Of a stretch of 64,000 nucleotides of DNA, positions 25,727 to 36,525 are shown in pieces. How positions within the stretch are numbered: position 1 is the first letter of the stretch; every line of letters starts with the position of its first letter. Below the pieces are notes generated by a model. It was not told the origin of the DNA, did not search any database, and worked only from the letters and a program-made list of their open reading frames with translations. The stretch spans positions 1-64,000 of the forward strand of contig JADKCC010000010.1 in the NCBI GenBank assembly GCA_016714785.1, in the 5' to 3' direction. The stretch is from Saprospiraceae bacterium. Lineage in GTDB: Bacteria > Bacteroidota > Bacteroidia > Chitinophagales > Saprospiraceae. The translations under genes were made by a program, and so were the position numbers.

Positions 25727-27504
25727 TTGTCAGTAATTTTGGGATTAGGTTGGGGGCACGATTCATCTATTTGTTTGATTAGGGATGGTCAACTATTGTG
25801 TGCAATAGAAGAAGAAAAATTGTCGAGGGTAAAGTCTGAAACAGGATTTCCAATAAATGCAGTAACATTCGTACTCAAAACCTATCAAATTCGTCCTGAA
25901 GACGTATCCATTTTGGCCATACCAGATCGATTGTATAATTCTAACAGTCGTATGGAAATTGCTTACCGAATGTCAAAAAAAGAATTTGGAGAATACTCGA
26001 AACTTTGAAAAGAGTATTGGTATTCATATTTAAATTAGATAATGGCATTTCTGATAAGAACAAACACTATTTTGAATCTTGGCTTAGGAAATTTCATCGC
26101 TTCAAGAATGCAGAAATCCTATATTTTGATCATCATTTATGTCATGCAGCGGGAGCATATTATGCTTCACCATTCAAATCTGACCTAGTCTTTACATGTG
26201 ATGGAAGAGGTGAAAATGATTCTTTACATGCTTACCAATGTTTGGATGGTGGAGAATTAAAACTATTATATTCCGCTGATTTTAAGGCGTCTATAGGTCA
26301 ATTATATAGCATAGTGACCAAATATTTGGGCTTTTTGCCCAATCGACATGAGGGGAAAGTTATGGGTTTAGCTGCTCGTGGCAAGGATTCTATATTGGCA
26401 GAAGAAATGTTAGACCTTTTTGGTAATGATGTTAATGGTAAATTAATAAGGAAACCTCATAGTCAAGAAATATCAAACTACAAACTCAGCATTAAGGATG
26501 AGCTGAGATTATCAACATCTCTCAATGACACAGGATACCTTTATGCAAAAAATGCAATTTGGTTAACAGAGTGGTTAGGTGATAAGGCCCAGAACATATC
26601 AAGAGAAGACATTGCTTATGCTGTACAGGCGACTGCAGAAAAGGTAGTATTGCAAGAAATTAATAAAATTTTGGACAACAACAGTTCGAATAATATAAAG
26701 CTTTCGTTGTCGGGCGGCGTTTTTGCTAATGTGGTATTAAATAAAAAAATAGCTGAGCTACCTAGAATAGACCAGTTATTTATTCAGCCAGCAATGTCTG
26801 ACGCTGGCTTATCATTTGGTGCGGCTTGCTTGGCTTTAAAATCTTTGTCATTTACAGTCAAACACACAAATGATACTTATTTAGGGCCAAATGAGTCGAT
26901 AGGTTTTGAAAATTTGGTGCCACAACTGAAAGAAGAATTTCTCGTGAACGAACCTGAAAATATTTTTATAGAGATGGCTGATCTGTTAGTTCAAAATAGG
27001 ATTATCGGGCTATATAATGGTAGAAATGAATTTGGTCCTAGGGCATTGGGAAATAGATCTATCATTGCGAATCCTACTTCCAAGGAAATGCACAATAAGC
27101 TAAATGAGCGATTAAACAGAAATGATTTTATGCCTTTCGCACCGTCCATTTTAGTAGATGTGGCTCGAGATTATCTAGAAGGATACAGTCCGAAAGATGT
27201 CGCTTCAGAGTATATGACCATAACTTATAATGTAAAAGCAGAAGCAAAGAAATCGATGATTGCAGCAGTACATGTAGATGGTACTGCTAGGCCCCACATT
27301 GTAAAGTATGATAACAATCCACATTATTACAATATCATCAAGGCATTCTATAATAGTACTGGTGTGGGAGCAGTTTTAAATACTAGCTTTAATATCCACG
27401 AAGAACCGATAGTGGCTACATATGACACTGCTTTAAGCGCTCTGCGTGATGGACGCATTGACTTTCTAAATATTGATAGATGGATCATTTCATTACGGAG
27501 TTAG
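25727..27504 (+). pseudogene. Carbamoyltransferase, NodU/CmcH family, one frameshift
   Basis: Transfers a carbamoyl group from carbamoyl phosphate to a hydroxyl of a sugar, probably decorating the surface glycan. The TTG start at 25727 opens with VILGLGWGHDSSICLI, the N-terminal motif with the conserved HD. The frame changes near 26000, after KKEFGEYSKL. The long second block contains FDHHLCHAAGAYY (metal-binding His residues), FTCDGRGE, HEGKVMGLAARG, LSGGVFANVVLN, and the C-terminal NEFGPRALGNRSI and NTSFNIHEEPIV. The joined length is about 590 residues, as usual. There is little leader, because family D repeats end 27 bases upstream. Confidence 0.88.
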
Positions 27505-27526
27505 ATGAGTATTTTCTTATATTGAT

Positions 27527-28240
27527 ATGGAAAATAAAATAGCTATTCACCAACCAAATTTCCTCCCTTGGGCTGGGTATTTTTTGAAAATGGCCGCTAG
27601 TGATATTTTCATCCTTCACGATAATGTGGAGATCAATATGAGTGGACCTACCAGACGAGTAAAGATAGCAGCCAGACATACTGCTGATCATACCCAATGG
27701 CTCACAATACCACTCAAAAAAAACAGTGATTATGCCTTGATCAAAGATCTGGAAGTGTCCACAGAAATAGATTGGCGAAGAAAACACTTGTCACAAGTAA
27801 AAGAAGCTTATAGGCATAGCAAGTATTTTTCATTGGTATATCCAGAATTAGAGGCTTGGTATCAAGAGACAAGAGACATGACAAAGCTTAGCCAAATCAA
27901 CAAGCATTTTATCACTAAAGTGGCGAACAAACTAGGTATTTGTCATGAAATGCATTCATCTAGTGAGATACCAGTCTTGGGGAAAGCCGATGATTATAAC
28001 CTTAAACTTACACTCCATTTAGGTGGGACACATTATATCAGTGGTTTGGGAGGTAAAAAGTACCAAGAAGAGAAAATATTTACACAAAATCATGTCAAAT
28101 TAAAGGTTTTAGACTCAAAAACTGAATTAGAAAATATGTTTTCTGAGGTCGATTGTGATAAAAGTCTTTCTGTTTTAGAAGTCTTGATGAAAGTGGATGT
28201 AGATACTATTAGGTATGGCTTTTCAAAATTTGTAATCTGA
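27527..28240 (+). CDS. WbqC family protein
   Basis: WbqC proteins occur in O-antigen and capsule clusters. The family has a conserved beginning, here IAIHQPNFLPWAGYFLKMA with the typical HQPxFLPWxGY motif (residues about 6-18), then FILHDNVE and TIPLKK. Length is 237 residues, in the normal range. The molecular activity is not firmly known; a role in amino-sugar transfer or modification has been proposed. It overlaps the next gene by one base (TGATG), placing it in an operon with the carbamoyltransferase and the deacetylase-like gene. Confidence 0.85.
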   Translation: MENKIAIHQPNFLPWAGYFLKMAASDIFILHDNVEINMSGPTRRVKIAARHTADHTQWLTIPLKKNSDYALIKDLEVSTEIDWRRKHLSQVKEAYRHSKYFSLVYPELEAWYQETRDMTKLSQINKHFITKVANKLGICHEMHSSSEIPVLGKADDYNLKLTLHLGGTHYISGLGGKKYQEEKIFTQNHVKLKVLDSKTELENMFSEVDCDKSLSVLEVLMKVDVDTIRYGFSKFVI

Positions 28241-29532
28241 TGCCAACCGTATTTATAGAAAACAATCCTTTATTTTACAATAAAGTGAAATGGGTGATCG
28301 AGATCATCGGTCAATACTCGCACACGTCGTACGACTTTGTATATGATAAAAGCCTGTCAGATATATCAGTGGGTTGCTCTGGTGATCATGATATCTATGT
28401 AGAATTTTCGTTTTTTAGGAAGCTCGAAAAAGGACAGACAAAATGGAGAGATATTTTACCAAATGGTCCCATATATAAAAGCGAAAGCGATGAAGATTGC
28501 TTATTGGAAACCATTTTTTATTTGGTCAATTGCATCCAAGAACTAAAACCTGAACCATCAGAGCTCGATCATTTTGGTAGATTCAAGTATCTTGCTTCAC
28601 TTCAGCATCATTATGGTATCATAGAAACCAATTTTGTAGGCGAACTTATTGATCTATTGATCGAGAGATATCCTATATTGACTGATGGCGGATGTAAATC
28701 ACGGTTTCAACCCAAATTTTTTTATCACATGATATAGATCTGATTCACGCTGGATGGAAGGTAGAAGTCATATTTGGCGTTGAAGGATTTAAATTGGAAA
28801 TTGCTAGTCAAAGTGGCCAAAGATATCTTTTTACAAAAGCCATTTTACAACAATATAGACCAAGTCATGGCACTAGACAATGCTTATGGTTTCAAGTCTT
28901 GTTTTTATTGGCTACCAGCTTATGGTAAGGATACGAATGGTATCATGAATGCAGACTATTCTCTAGATGAATTGGGTGAATTGTCCAAGAAAGTTTTGGA
29001 TCGTGGGTTTGAATGCGGTATTCATAAGTCGAGTTTTCCTACTTCTTTTGCAGAAGAGATCGCCAGGTTATCATTTAAGGCAGAGCACAATAGATTTCAT
29101 TTTCTAAAATTTCAAGTGCATGATGCCTGGAAGGAAATCGAAGCAGCTGGTTTGAAGACGGATGCTAGTTTGGGTTTTGCGGAGCACATAGGATTTAGAA
29201 ATAGTTATGGATTGCCATTCGTTCCCTTTGATATGGAAAATGATAGACCGTATAATTTTGTAGAGATACCGCTGCATGTGATGGATGTGACATTGTTTCA
29301 GTATATGAAACTCAATAAAATGGATGCCTTAGAAAAAGTGAAATCTTTCATTTTACATAATGAGAAGAATAGTGTGATTAGTGTGTTGTGGCATAATAAT
29401 GAATTGACTGATTACATGCATTTAGGTAGTAAAAAAATATATATTGATTTGATTAATTTTGTGAAAATTAATAATTTTGAAATATTGTATGATCCTGCAA
29501 TAATTGTAAGAAATATTTTTGTTAGAAACTAG
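28240..29532 (+). pseudogene. Polysaccharide deacetylase-like protein with DUF7033-type N-terminus, double frameshift
   Basis: The N-terminal block (28240-28737) is followed by a short middle segment in another frame that reads FLSHDIDL, the metal-binding SHDID motif of this deacetylase-like group. The frame then returns to the first one near 28770 and runs to 29532 with FYWLPAYG, ADYSLDELGELSKKVLDRG, GIHKSSFPTSF and LWHNNE. Because the two ends share one frame, only two compensating indels are needed, one at the T-run near 28718. Joined length is about 430 residues. It probably removes acyl groups from a polysaccharide or acts as a related hydrolase; the substrate is unknown. Confidence 0.75.
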
Positions 29533-29536
29533 ACAT

Positions 29537-30603
29537 GTGAAAAAAAAAATATTAATAATACCTTCTTGGGTTCCAACGAAAAAATCACCAAATAGTGGGA
29601 GGATAATTTTTAGTCAATTTAATGATCTTGTTGAAGCTGGTGTCAATGTTAATTTAGCATACGTAAGTGATATTTTTACACCTCATATTTTGAACAAGGA
29701 GTTTTTAGTTTATGAACGACAGATTTATAGGAAAAAAATATTATTTAGTTATAAGAGATTCAAAATTACAAGATGTATTTGGATTAATAAGTATTTTCGT
29801 ATAATTGAAGAAATTGGAGTGGATAATATTGGCCTTATACATGCGCATAGTTATATCGCTGGTTATGTTGCAAGTCGCATTAAGAATAAATATGGGATAA
29901 GGTATATTGTTACTGAACGATCTCCAGATTTTTTTACAAATAATATCCATAAATCCTTTAAAAGTAGTATTTATAATATTTATGAAGATGCAGAATTTGT
30001 TTTATGTGTTTCAAATATTTTAAGGCACAAATTCAAAGCTTTATTTAATAATGAATGTAAGGTTTTTCCAAATTATGTAAATGTAATTCAAGATGTTTTT
30101 AAACGTAAATTTGATTTATTTACTATAGTATGGTTTGTGATAATGAAAAAATTAAAAATACCAAGTTTGCATTAAATGTATTTAAGCAATATACATATAA
30201 AAATCCTGATGATAGAATTATCGTAATTGGTAATGGATATGAGCAAAGCCAAATCAACAATACCCAATTTTTAAGTCAATTACCTCATTCAAAAGTCATT
30301 GAGTTAATATCTCAATCTCATTTGTTGGTTTCGTTTAGTGAGTATGAGACATTTGGAATGACTATTTTGGAATCTTTATTTAATAATACTGTCGTACTTT
30401 GTACAGATTCTGGTGGACCGATAGATTTTGTAGAAGACGATTATATAATAAAAGAAAATGATTTGGATTTAAATAAAGTTATAGATAGAATTGCAAAAAT
30501 AAAGGCTAACTATAAAAATATAAATCCAGGGGCAAAGCATTTAGGATTGATACGCGATAGAATCTTACCTCAACTCATAGAATTGTACAAAGAATATGTA
30601 TAA
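29537..30603 (+). pseudogene. Glycosyltransferase family 4 protein, one frameshift
   Basis: A likely GTG start at 29537 gives VKKKILIIPSWVPT, the N-terminal strand of a GT4 enzyme; the frame also opens at a TTG at 29519. The first block continues through HAHSYIAGYVASRI, YIVTERSP and VLCVSNILRHKF. Near 30120-30150 the frame changes, and the second block (to 30603) supplies IIVIGNGYEQ, SFSEYETFGMTILE (the E(x7)E donor-site motif) and DSGGPIDFV. Joined length is about 355 residues. The stop overlaps the FkbM gene by eight bases. Acceptor and donor sugars are unknown. Confidence 0.82.
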
Positions 30604-31369
30604 AAAGATATTTAGTAATTTGAAGTATTTGATTAGAATTTATTTTGCCATAGTAAATAAGATTGGATTTATAAAGACTATATTGAATGGATGTTACGGA
30701 CAATTAGTGATGAAAGATGGATTAAAAATAAATATTCGAAGTTTAGTTGGATTAAAATTTTTTAATTCCATTTTTTTTAATAAAATTTATGGTAATATGG
30801 AAGATGATAAATCTATAATTGTTTTTGACATTGGGGCAAATCAAGGATATTACTCTATGTATGTTTTGGCTAATAATAGACAGTCTTTTGTGTATTCTTT
30901 TGAACCAACCAAGAAAAGCTACCTAAGCATAAAAGAGAATTTGGCAATAAATTCATTAGAAAATAGATGCATGGTGATTCAAAAAGGGGTAGGCGGCTAT
31001 ACTAGAAATTGTTATATACGTACCGAAGGTAGAGATGTCGACTATGCTTTGTGTGATGATATTAATGAAAATTTAGACAAAGTGGAATGTCTTGGAATTA
31101 ATGAAACTATAGAAATGTTCCGTTTATCAACTATAGATGTTTTAAAAATGAATTGTGAAGGATTTGAATACGAAATTCTGGAAAATATTTCTGTGGAAAA
31201 TTTAAAAAAAATTAAAAGTATCCGGATGGAATATCATAATATTGTTATTAATGGGAGAAAGCAAACATATATGGAATTACTTAATTTAACTCAAGATTTT
31301 AAATTAATAAATCATATTGAAATGAATGAAAAGCATGGCATTATGCATCTTGATAGAATTGATTTATAA
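30596..31369 (+). CDS. FkbM family SAM-dependent methyltransferase
   Basis: O-methyltransferase family frequently found in glycan clusters, where it methylates sugar hydroxyls. The SAM-binding motif is VFDIGANQGYYSM (about residues 78-90) with the acidic ribose-binding YSFEPTKKSY following; the FkbM domain continues to STIDVLKMNCEGFEYEIL, which holds the usual KxDxEG-like motif (here KMNCEG). Length is 257 residues. The N-terminal 60 residues are basic and hydrophobic and may associate with the membrane. It overlaps the preceding glycosyltransferase by eight bases. Confidence 0.85.
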   Translation: MYKKIFSNLKYLIRIYFAIVNKIGFIKTILNGCYGQLVMKDGLKINIRSLVGLKFFNSIFFNKIYGNMEDDKSIIVFDIGANQGYYSMYVLANNRQSFVYSFEPTKKSYLSIKENLAINSLENRCMVIQKGVGGYTRNCYIRTEGRDVDYALCDDINENLDKVECLGINETIEMFRLSTIDVLKMNCEGFEYEILENISVENLKKIKSIRMEYHNIVINGRKQTYMELLNLTQDFKLINHIEMNEKHGIMHLDRIDL

Positions 31370-31477
31370 ATCATTATGTTTGTCTTATTAATATAGTTTA
31401 TGCAAGTTAGGTTGAAGCCTTCCCATTTTTAGGAGAATTTGTAATCCAATAATGTGTAATGAAAAAAATATTTTAAG

Positions 31478-32377
31478 TTGAAATGTCCCCTCTTCTCCAT
31501 CATCATTCCTACTTACAATCGTGCACATATCATACACAGGCCGATTGAAAGCATCTTAGCACAGACATTTACGGATTGGGAGTTGATTATCGTGGATGAT
31601 GGGAGTACAGATGATACCAAAGCTGTAGTGGATTCCTATCCTGATGAAAGAATAAGATATGTATGGCAGGAAAATCAGGAGAGAAGTGCAGCGCGAAATC
31701 ATGGTATTAGGTTGGCAAAAGGGGAATGGATTTGTTTTCAGGACAGTGATGATGAATATCTAACTAATCATTTACAAGTGTTGAATCAAGGAATAGGTGA
31801 TAATCCTAATTTTAAAGTTATTAGGACTGGATTATTTATACATGAAAATAGGAATTTTATATCCCAAAGTGGTAAGAAAAGTTTAAATTACGATCCATAT
31901 CCATTTGAAAGTTTTACTACTGCAACTTTTCATTATACTTTATTAAAGGAGCTGCAATTCAACCCACAATATTTTATAAGCGAAGATCTTCATTTTCTTC
32001 TTAAAATTGGTATGAAACACAAGATGAAAGTTTTAAATGAGTGTACAGGGGTTTATTATTATGATCCAAGTTCTAGTGGTGGAGTAGGTATTAAATACCA
32101 AAAAAACCTTACCAATCAAAAAGCTTGCCTAGATGATATCTTAACCTGGAATAAAACCTTGATCCTTCCCTACATCAAGCGTAAAAGATGTCTCAACGAA
32201 ATCCTTATGTTATTCGGTCACACAAAGTATAAAAGGAAGTTAATACTCAAAGCCGTGGGAGATAATATAAAGTTCTTCACAAGATTTCCTTTGGAATATT
32301 TAAAATTGGTGATCAGAATTGTTTATGTCAAGATAGGTGAATCTTCCGGTCTTTATCGTACGAATGGTCGGTTTTAG
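31478..32377 (+). CDS. Glycosyltransferase family 2
   Basis: A GT-A enzyme that transfers a sugar from a nucleotide donor. It opens with FSIIIPTYNRAHIIHRPIES, then WELIIVDDGSTDDT and the metal-binding DxD-like QDSDDEY near residue 88. Length is 299 residues from a TTG start; no ATG lies nearby. It is preceded by about 110 bases of non-coding sequence and is the last plus-strand gene before a convergent cluster. Its 3' end overlaps the minus-strand gene by 50 bases. Confidence 0.88.
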   Translation: MKCPLFSIIIPTYNRAHIIHRPIESILAQTFTDWELIIVDDGSTDDTKAVVDSYPDERIRYVWQENQERSAARNHGIRLAKGEWICFQDSDDEYLTNHLQVLNQGIGDNPNFKVIRTGLFIHENRNFISQSGKKSLNYDPYPFESFTTATFHYTLLKELQFNPQYFISEDLHFLLKIGMKHKMKVLNECTGVYYYDPSSSGGVGIKYQKNLTNQKACLDDILTWNKTLILPYIKRKRCLNEILMLFGHTKYKRKLILKAVGDNIKFFTRFPLEYLKLVIRIVYVKIGESSGLYRTNGRF

Positions 32378-33251
32378 ATATCAACCTAAAAATGAAAAAA
32401 GGTAGTAAGATGATTTTAAAATATTTCTTATAGCTATGACTTCTGCCAAAAAGCCACAAATAATCATTTTCTATATAGTCCTTGAAAAGTTTCCATTTCA
32501 CATTTCTACTTAAATCATGCCGAAAAGCTAATTTAAAATGTTTTTTTGCGAATTTACGTCTATAAAATATTGCCTCGGTTGAGTTATTCGTCGTATTACT
32601 AATGTGTCTATAATAAACAACTACTGCACTATCATAATTTCCGGAAAATACACAACAATTTAATAGCAACCTCATGATCAAGTCAGTGTCTTGCGTCTGT
32701 TTGAGATCTTCATCAAAATAACCCAATGTCAGAAATACATCTCTTTTTATTGTAAGACCAGTAATGTAAAAACTATTTCCATGAACAAATTCTTCAAGAT
32801 TAATAAAACTAAATGACGGTAAGTAACCAATAATACTTTGATTCTTATGTGAAGTTTTTAATTCGGTTGTATGTTCAATGTTTTGTAGAATAACTAATAA
32901 TGAATTGGCTACAGCATCTATCGAATTGTTATTTTCAAAAAGCACTTCATCTTCATCAAACCTTCCATCCAAATAATAGTCATCCGCATCTAAGAATGCG
33001 ATATACTCACATGTGGCATTTCGTAATCCCACATTCCTAGCAGCCCCGGCACCCTTTGTGCCTTCATTGACAAATACCTTCACTCGGCTGTCAACCTTTT
33101 CCCACTTTTTACAAATTACAAGACTTTCATCTGTAGATCGATCGTCTATCAGCAAAACTTCGCCTGTCTGCTTTTGTTCTAGGGCGGAGTGTATGCTTTT
33201 GTCTAAAAATGGAGCGGCATTATAGACGGGGATGATTACGGAGACTTTCAA
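32328..33251 (-). CDS. Glycosyltransferase family 2
   Basis: GT-A enzyme starting VSVIIPVYNAAPFLDKSI, followed by VLLIDDRSTDES, the AAGARN-type GAGAARNVGLR segment, and the DxD motif FLDADDYY near residue 92. At 307 residues it has the usual size. Its ATG overlaps the stop of the upstream GT2 gene by four bases (ATGA), so the two are translationally coupled and belong to the wzm-wzt operon. The C-terminal tail extends 50 bases into the convergent gene, which is allowed but makes the exact stop worth checking given the indels elsewhere. Confidence 0.88.
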   Translation of the reverse strand: MKVSVIIPVYNAAPFLDKSIHSALEQKQTGEVLLIDDRSTDESLVICKKWEKVDSRVKVFVNEGTKGAGAARNVGLRNATCEYIAFLDADDYYLDGRFDEDEVLFENNNSIDAVANSLLVILQNIEHTTELKTSHKNQSIIGYLPSFSFINLEEFVHGNSFYITGLTIKRDVFLTLGYFDEDLKQTQDTDLIMRLLLNCCVFSGNYDSAVVVYYRHISNTTNNSTEAIFYRRKFAKKHFKLAFRHDLSRNVKWKLFKDYIENDYLWLFGRSHSYKKYFKIILLPFFIFRLISKTDHSYDKDRKIHLS

Positions 33252-34162
33252 TAATTTGTATTTAAATAAAGTGTTTGGGTAATTTTTGATTGATCTCTAA
33301 GTTCAATAAGTTTATTATTCTTAATTTTTTTAAAATGACCAAAAAATTTGATCAAAACAAATGATTGATTTCTAAAAAGTAACAAATTCTTTAAAATTCT
33401 TAAAAAATAATAGAAAAGCCTTTTAGTGTAATTATAATTAATTAAAGGATTTAGTATGTTTATTTTTTCTTGTACTATCATAAGTTCAGCTTGTTTTTTT
33501 GAAAAATACTTTGAATGTTTTTCGTCACTATAATGAAACGCAGATAATGATGGAACAATTCCGATTTTCAATCCGTGATATAAGACTCTATGACAATAAT
33601 TGTCGTCTTCACCATAGTGGAAAAACTCCGGACAAAACCCACCTACCTTTTTAATGCAATCTATATTCATCATCCATATTGCTGCATTAACAAAAGGTAG
33701 ATCATAAATTTCTTTAGTGAAAATACCACTATTGATATCTTTGATTAAATTACTATTGGCCTTTATATGATTGCTAAACGATTTCTGAAGTTCGTTTTCT
33801 TTGAAATAATGAAGTGGACTCAGAATGCCATAATCTTTGTTTTCTTCCATAATATCTACCATAGATAAAATGGCATTTTTTGGTAAATGTGTATCCTGAT
33901 TTAATAATAATATGTAATCAAAATCCATTTCTAAGGCATATTTTAGCCCAATGTTATTGGCTTGACCGAAACCAATATTTTGGTCGTTTGATATTGTTTT
34001 TATATTTGGATAATTTTTATTTACTGTTAGTAAAGTACCATCTTCGGATTTGTTGTCTATAATGACGATATTTATAGAAGGTATATCATCTAAGTCTGCT
34101 AAACAGTTTTCAATATAATTTTTACCATTATGAGTAATGACAATTATTAAAACTTTAGCCAT
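33248..34162 (-). CDS. Glycosyltransferase family 2 (rhamnosyltransferase-like)
   Basis: The N-terminal sequence VLIIVITHNGKNYIENCL and the motifs IVIIDNKSEDGT, NIGFGQANNIGL and LLLNQDTHL fit the GT2 subfamily that includes WbbL/RfbF-like rhamnosyltransferases. The catalytic-base region GEDDNYCHRV sits near residue 175. Length is 304 residues. It is downstream of wzt and upstream of the second GT2 gene on the minus strand; the products probably build the repeat or a terminal modification of the exported O-polysaccharide. Confidence 0.88.
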   Translation of the reverse strand: MAKVLIIVITHNGKNYIENCLADLDDIPSINIVIIDNKSEDGTLLTVNKNYPNIKTISNDQNIGFGQANNIGLKYALEMDFDYILLLNQDTHLPKNAILSMVDIMEENKDYGILSPLHYFKENELQKSFSNHIKANSNLIKDINSGIFTKEIYDLPFVNAAIWMMNIDCIKKVGGFCPEFFHYGEDDNYCHRVLYHGLKIGIVPSLSAFHYSDEKHSKYFSKKQAELMIVQEKINILNPLINYNYTKRLFYYFLRILKNLLLFRNQSFVLIKFFGHFKKIKNNKLIELRDQSKITQTLYLNTNY

Positions 34163-34252
34163 TTTTTAATTGATTTAAGTATTACAGTATCCAACTACCA
34201 ATTTTATAACTTATTTTTCACAATGCTTCAAAAATTGTATTAATATTTGTTT

Positions 34253-36154
34253 CTATAAAATGAGAAGAATTGCAATAAATCTTTGGTTTGAAGATATTGA
34301 TATTATATATTTATAGTTAGGATCAATTCCTTGTTTATCTGATGTAATTTCCTTTATAATTAATTGTAAGAATGATTCATCGGAAAAGACAAAAGACCCA
34401 ATAATAGGATTTGAAAAATGTAAGTATTAAATTTAAAATGAGAATCTAACAAGTTTTATACTCATCAACATAAAAAATTTGTATGAAATTTATTTATGAT
34501 ATTTCTTTCGTCACTATAAACAAGTTTATTTAATTGTAGACATTATTAAAATTCCATCTTCATTAAGTACTCTTTTAATTTCTAATAAAGCCTTTTCAAA
34601 ATCATCTATATGTTCAATTGTCTCAAAACATACAATTACATCAAAAGTGTTATTTGGGTAAGGCATTTTAGAGATACATCCATTATCAAATAATAGATTT
34701 GATGCCTGATACATTTTTTTTGAGTCTATAATACTTTGTTTATGTATGTCAAGACCAAAAACACTTTTTGCTTTTTGAGATAATAGATTCGTGCCATAAC
34801 CATCTCCTGACGCTACGTCTAAAACTATACGATTTTCAACATATTCCATTGCTACCGCATACCTAAGTGAATGTTCAAGCTTGATTACTCCTTCCATACC
34901 AGAGACAAGCCTTTCACCTGTAAATTTTATTTGTTTTCTTGTTTCATAAAATTTTGGATTAATTATTACAGTGCTATGATCTATTGGTAATTTTGAAGAC
35001 ACATCATTTAAAATGCTAATTGTTACTATGTTTGTTCCTCTTGCGAAAACTGAATTTATTTGATGATTAAAAAACCCAAAACCAACAAAATATTCTCCTG
35101 CTTTGAGTATATTATTTGGTATCCAAGATGTAATTTCAAATTGGCCGTCAGGGTGAATTACGGTGTAAAATGGGGAATCGACATAGTGTGAATCAAATAC
35201 ATTTATCCCTTCAAAATTGTGAATGTTAATACCGTACCTAATAATGTTTTTATTTTTTTGAACTTTATAAGTAATTCGAATCCCAATTTTCTCATCTCTC
35301 GTGAAGGTATATTTAACATGTTTATTTATATCTATGGGTTCAAATTTTTCAATATTTATTACTTTTGCATCACAATATTTAATGTTTGAACGAGGAGATA
35401 AGTTTTGATCATTGAAAGTTGTCAGGTAATGCTGTATAAGACTTTTGCTTTGTTTGATTTCATCACTTTTCCCATTAGAAATCAAAAGCGATTTATTACA
35501 TAATTGGGAAATTAGATTCATATTATGACTCACAAACAAAATGGTCTTCCCTTCCCCTTTACTCACCTCATCCATCTTCCCAATACACTTCTTCTGAAAC
35601 TCAGCATCACCCACCGCTAAAACTTCGTCGATCAGTAATATTTCACTATCTAGATGAGCTGCTACTGAAAATGCCAATCGCATCTGCATACCACTAGAGT
35701 AATGCTTCAATGGTGTGTCTATGAAACTTTCTACTCCTGAAAAATCTACGATCTCATCAAATTTCCGTTTGATCTCAGCATGTTTCATTCCCAAGATGGA
35801 GCCATTAAAAAATACATTTTCCCTTCCTGTTAGTTCTGGATGGAAGCCTGTGCCTACTTCCAATAAGCTAGCTACTCTCCCTCTCAATATAATTTCTCCT
35901 TCGGTTGGTGGTGTTATTCTGCTTAAAATTTTAAGCAAGGTAGATTTTCCCGCACCATTTCTGCCTATGATACCCACCGATTCACCCGCTTCCACCTTAA
36001 AATCTATATCTTCCAACGCCCAAAATTTTTCTTTTTGCTCACCAAATAGCCTTCCTGGCATATTTACCAGTGTATCCCGAAGGCTTTTGTATCTTCGGTC
36101 GATACCTTTTTGGTATTCTTTCCAGACATGATTGACTTCGATGATGGGCTTCAT
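34253..36154 (-). CDS. wzt: Wzt-like polysaccharide ABC transporter ATPase fused to a methyltransferase; frame broken at the 3' end
   Basis: Energises export of a lipid-linked O-polysaccharide with the Wzm permease. The nucleotide-binding domain has Walker A GRNGAGKST (residues 64-72), signature YSSGMQ (152-157), Walker B ILLIDE (172-177) and the H-loop His210. Residues about 250-400 form a Wzt-C-like carbohydrate-binding domain (YGINIHNFEG, FEITSWIPNN). A SAM methyltransferase follows, with VLDVASGDGYG at 444-454 and VCFETIEHIDD. The uninterrupted frame ends at 34526 after LIMSTIK. Further frames continue it: NKLVYSDERNIINKF, then NLLDSHFKFNTYIF, then GSFVFSDESFLQLI to a TAG at 34253. At least three indels fall within these 270 bases. 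A normal full-length fusion would be about 630 residues. Confidence 0.85.
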
Positions 36155-36246
36155 ATTTTAATTATGAATTGCGAAATTGTAACTATAATTTGATAAGACA
36201 AAGTTACAAAAATTTTGATCAATTAGCATACTAAACTACTAGCACA

Positions 36247-36490
36247 GTTTGTCAAAGTCTTATTTGACTTTGACGGAACATATCTTACGGTCTCCGACCG
36301 GTCACAACTACCAAAGCCACAAACACTTTGACTTCGGTCATGAGACCGTTATAATATCAGTCCTAAGGTTATAAACCTTGGACAACAACCTACCGAGATC
36401 GTTTGTCAATCATATCTTACGGTCTCCGACCGGTCACAACTACTAAAGCCACAATAATTTCAGTCATTTGACAGGCAAATATCCATCCTA
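36247..36490. repeat. Palindromic repeats, family E, between wzm and wzt
   Basis: One complete unit (GTCAAAGTCTTATTTGAC, CGGTCTCCGACCGG, ACTTCGGTCATGAGACCG and CCTAAGGTTATAAACCTTGG) followed by a partial second unit. It lies inside the exporter operon, so it must be transcribed through or partly terminate the message. The rest of 36155-36525 has no gene. Confidence 0.8.
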
Positions 36491-36525
36491 AAGTCACTGA
36501 TTTCGGACAACATAAGCAACATTGT

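Noticed and set aside
28240..29532. Two separate genes: a DUF7033-like protein and a deacetylase-like protein
   Set aside because: Both ends share one frame and a SHDID motif bridges them in another frame, so a single gene with two compensating indels fits better.
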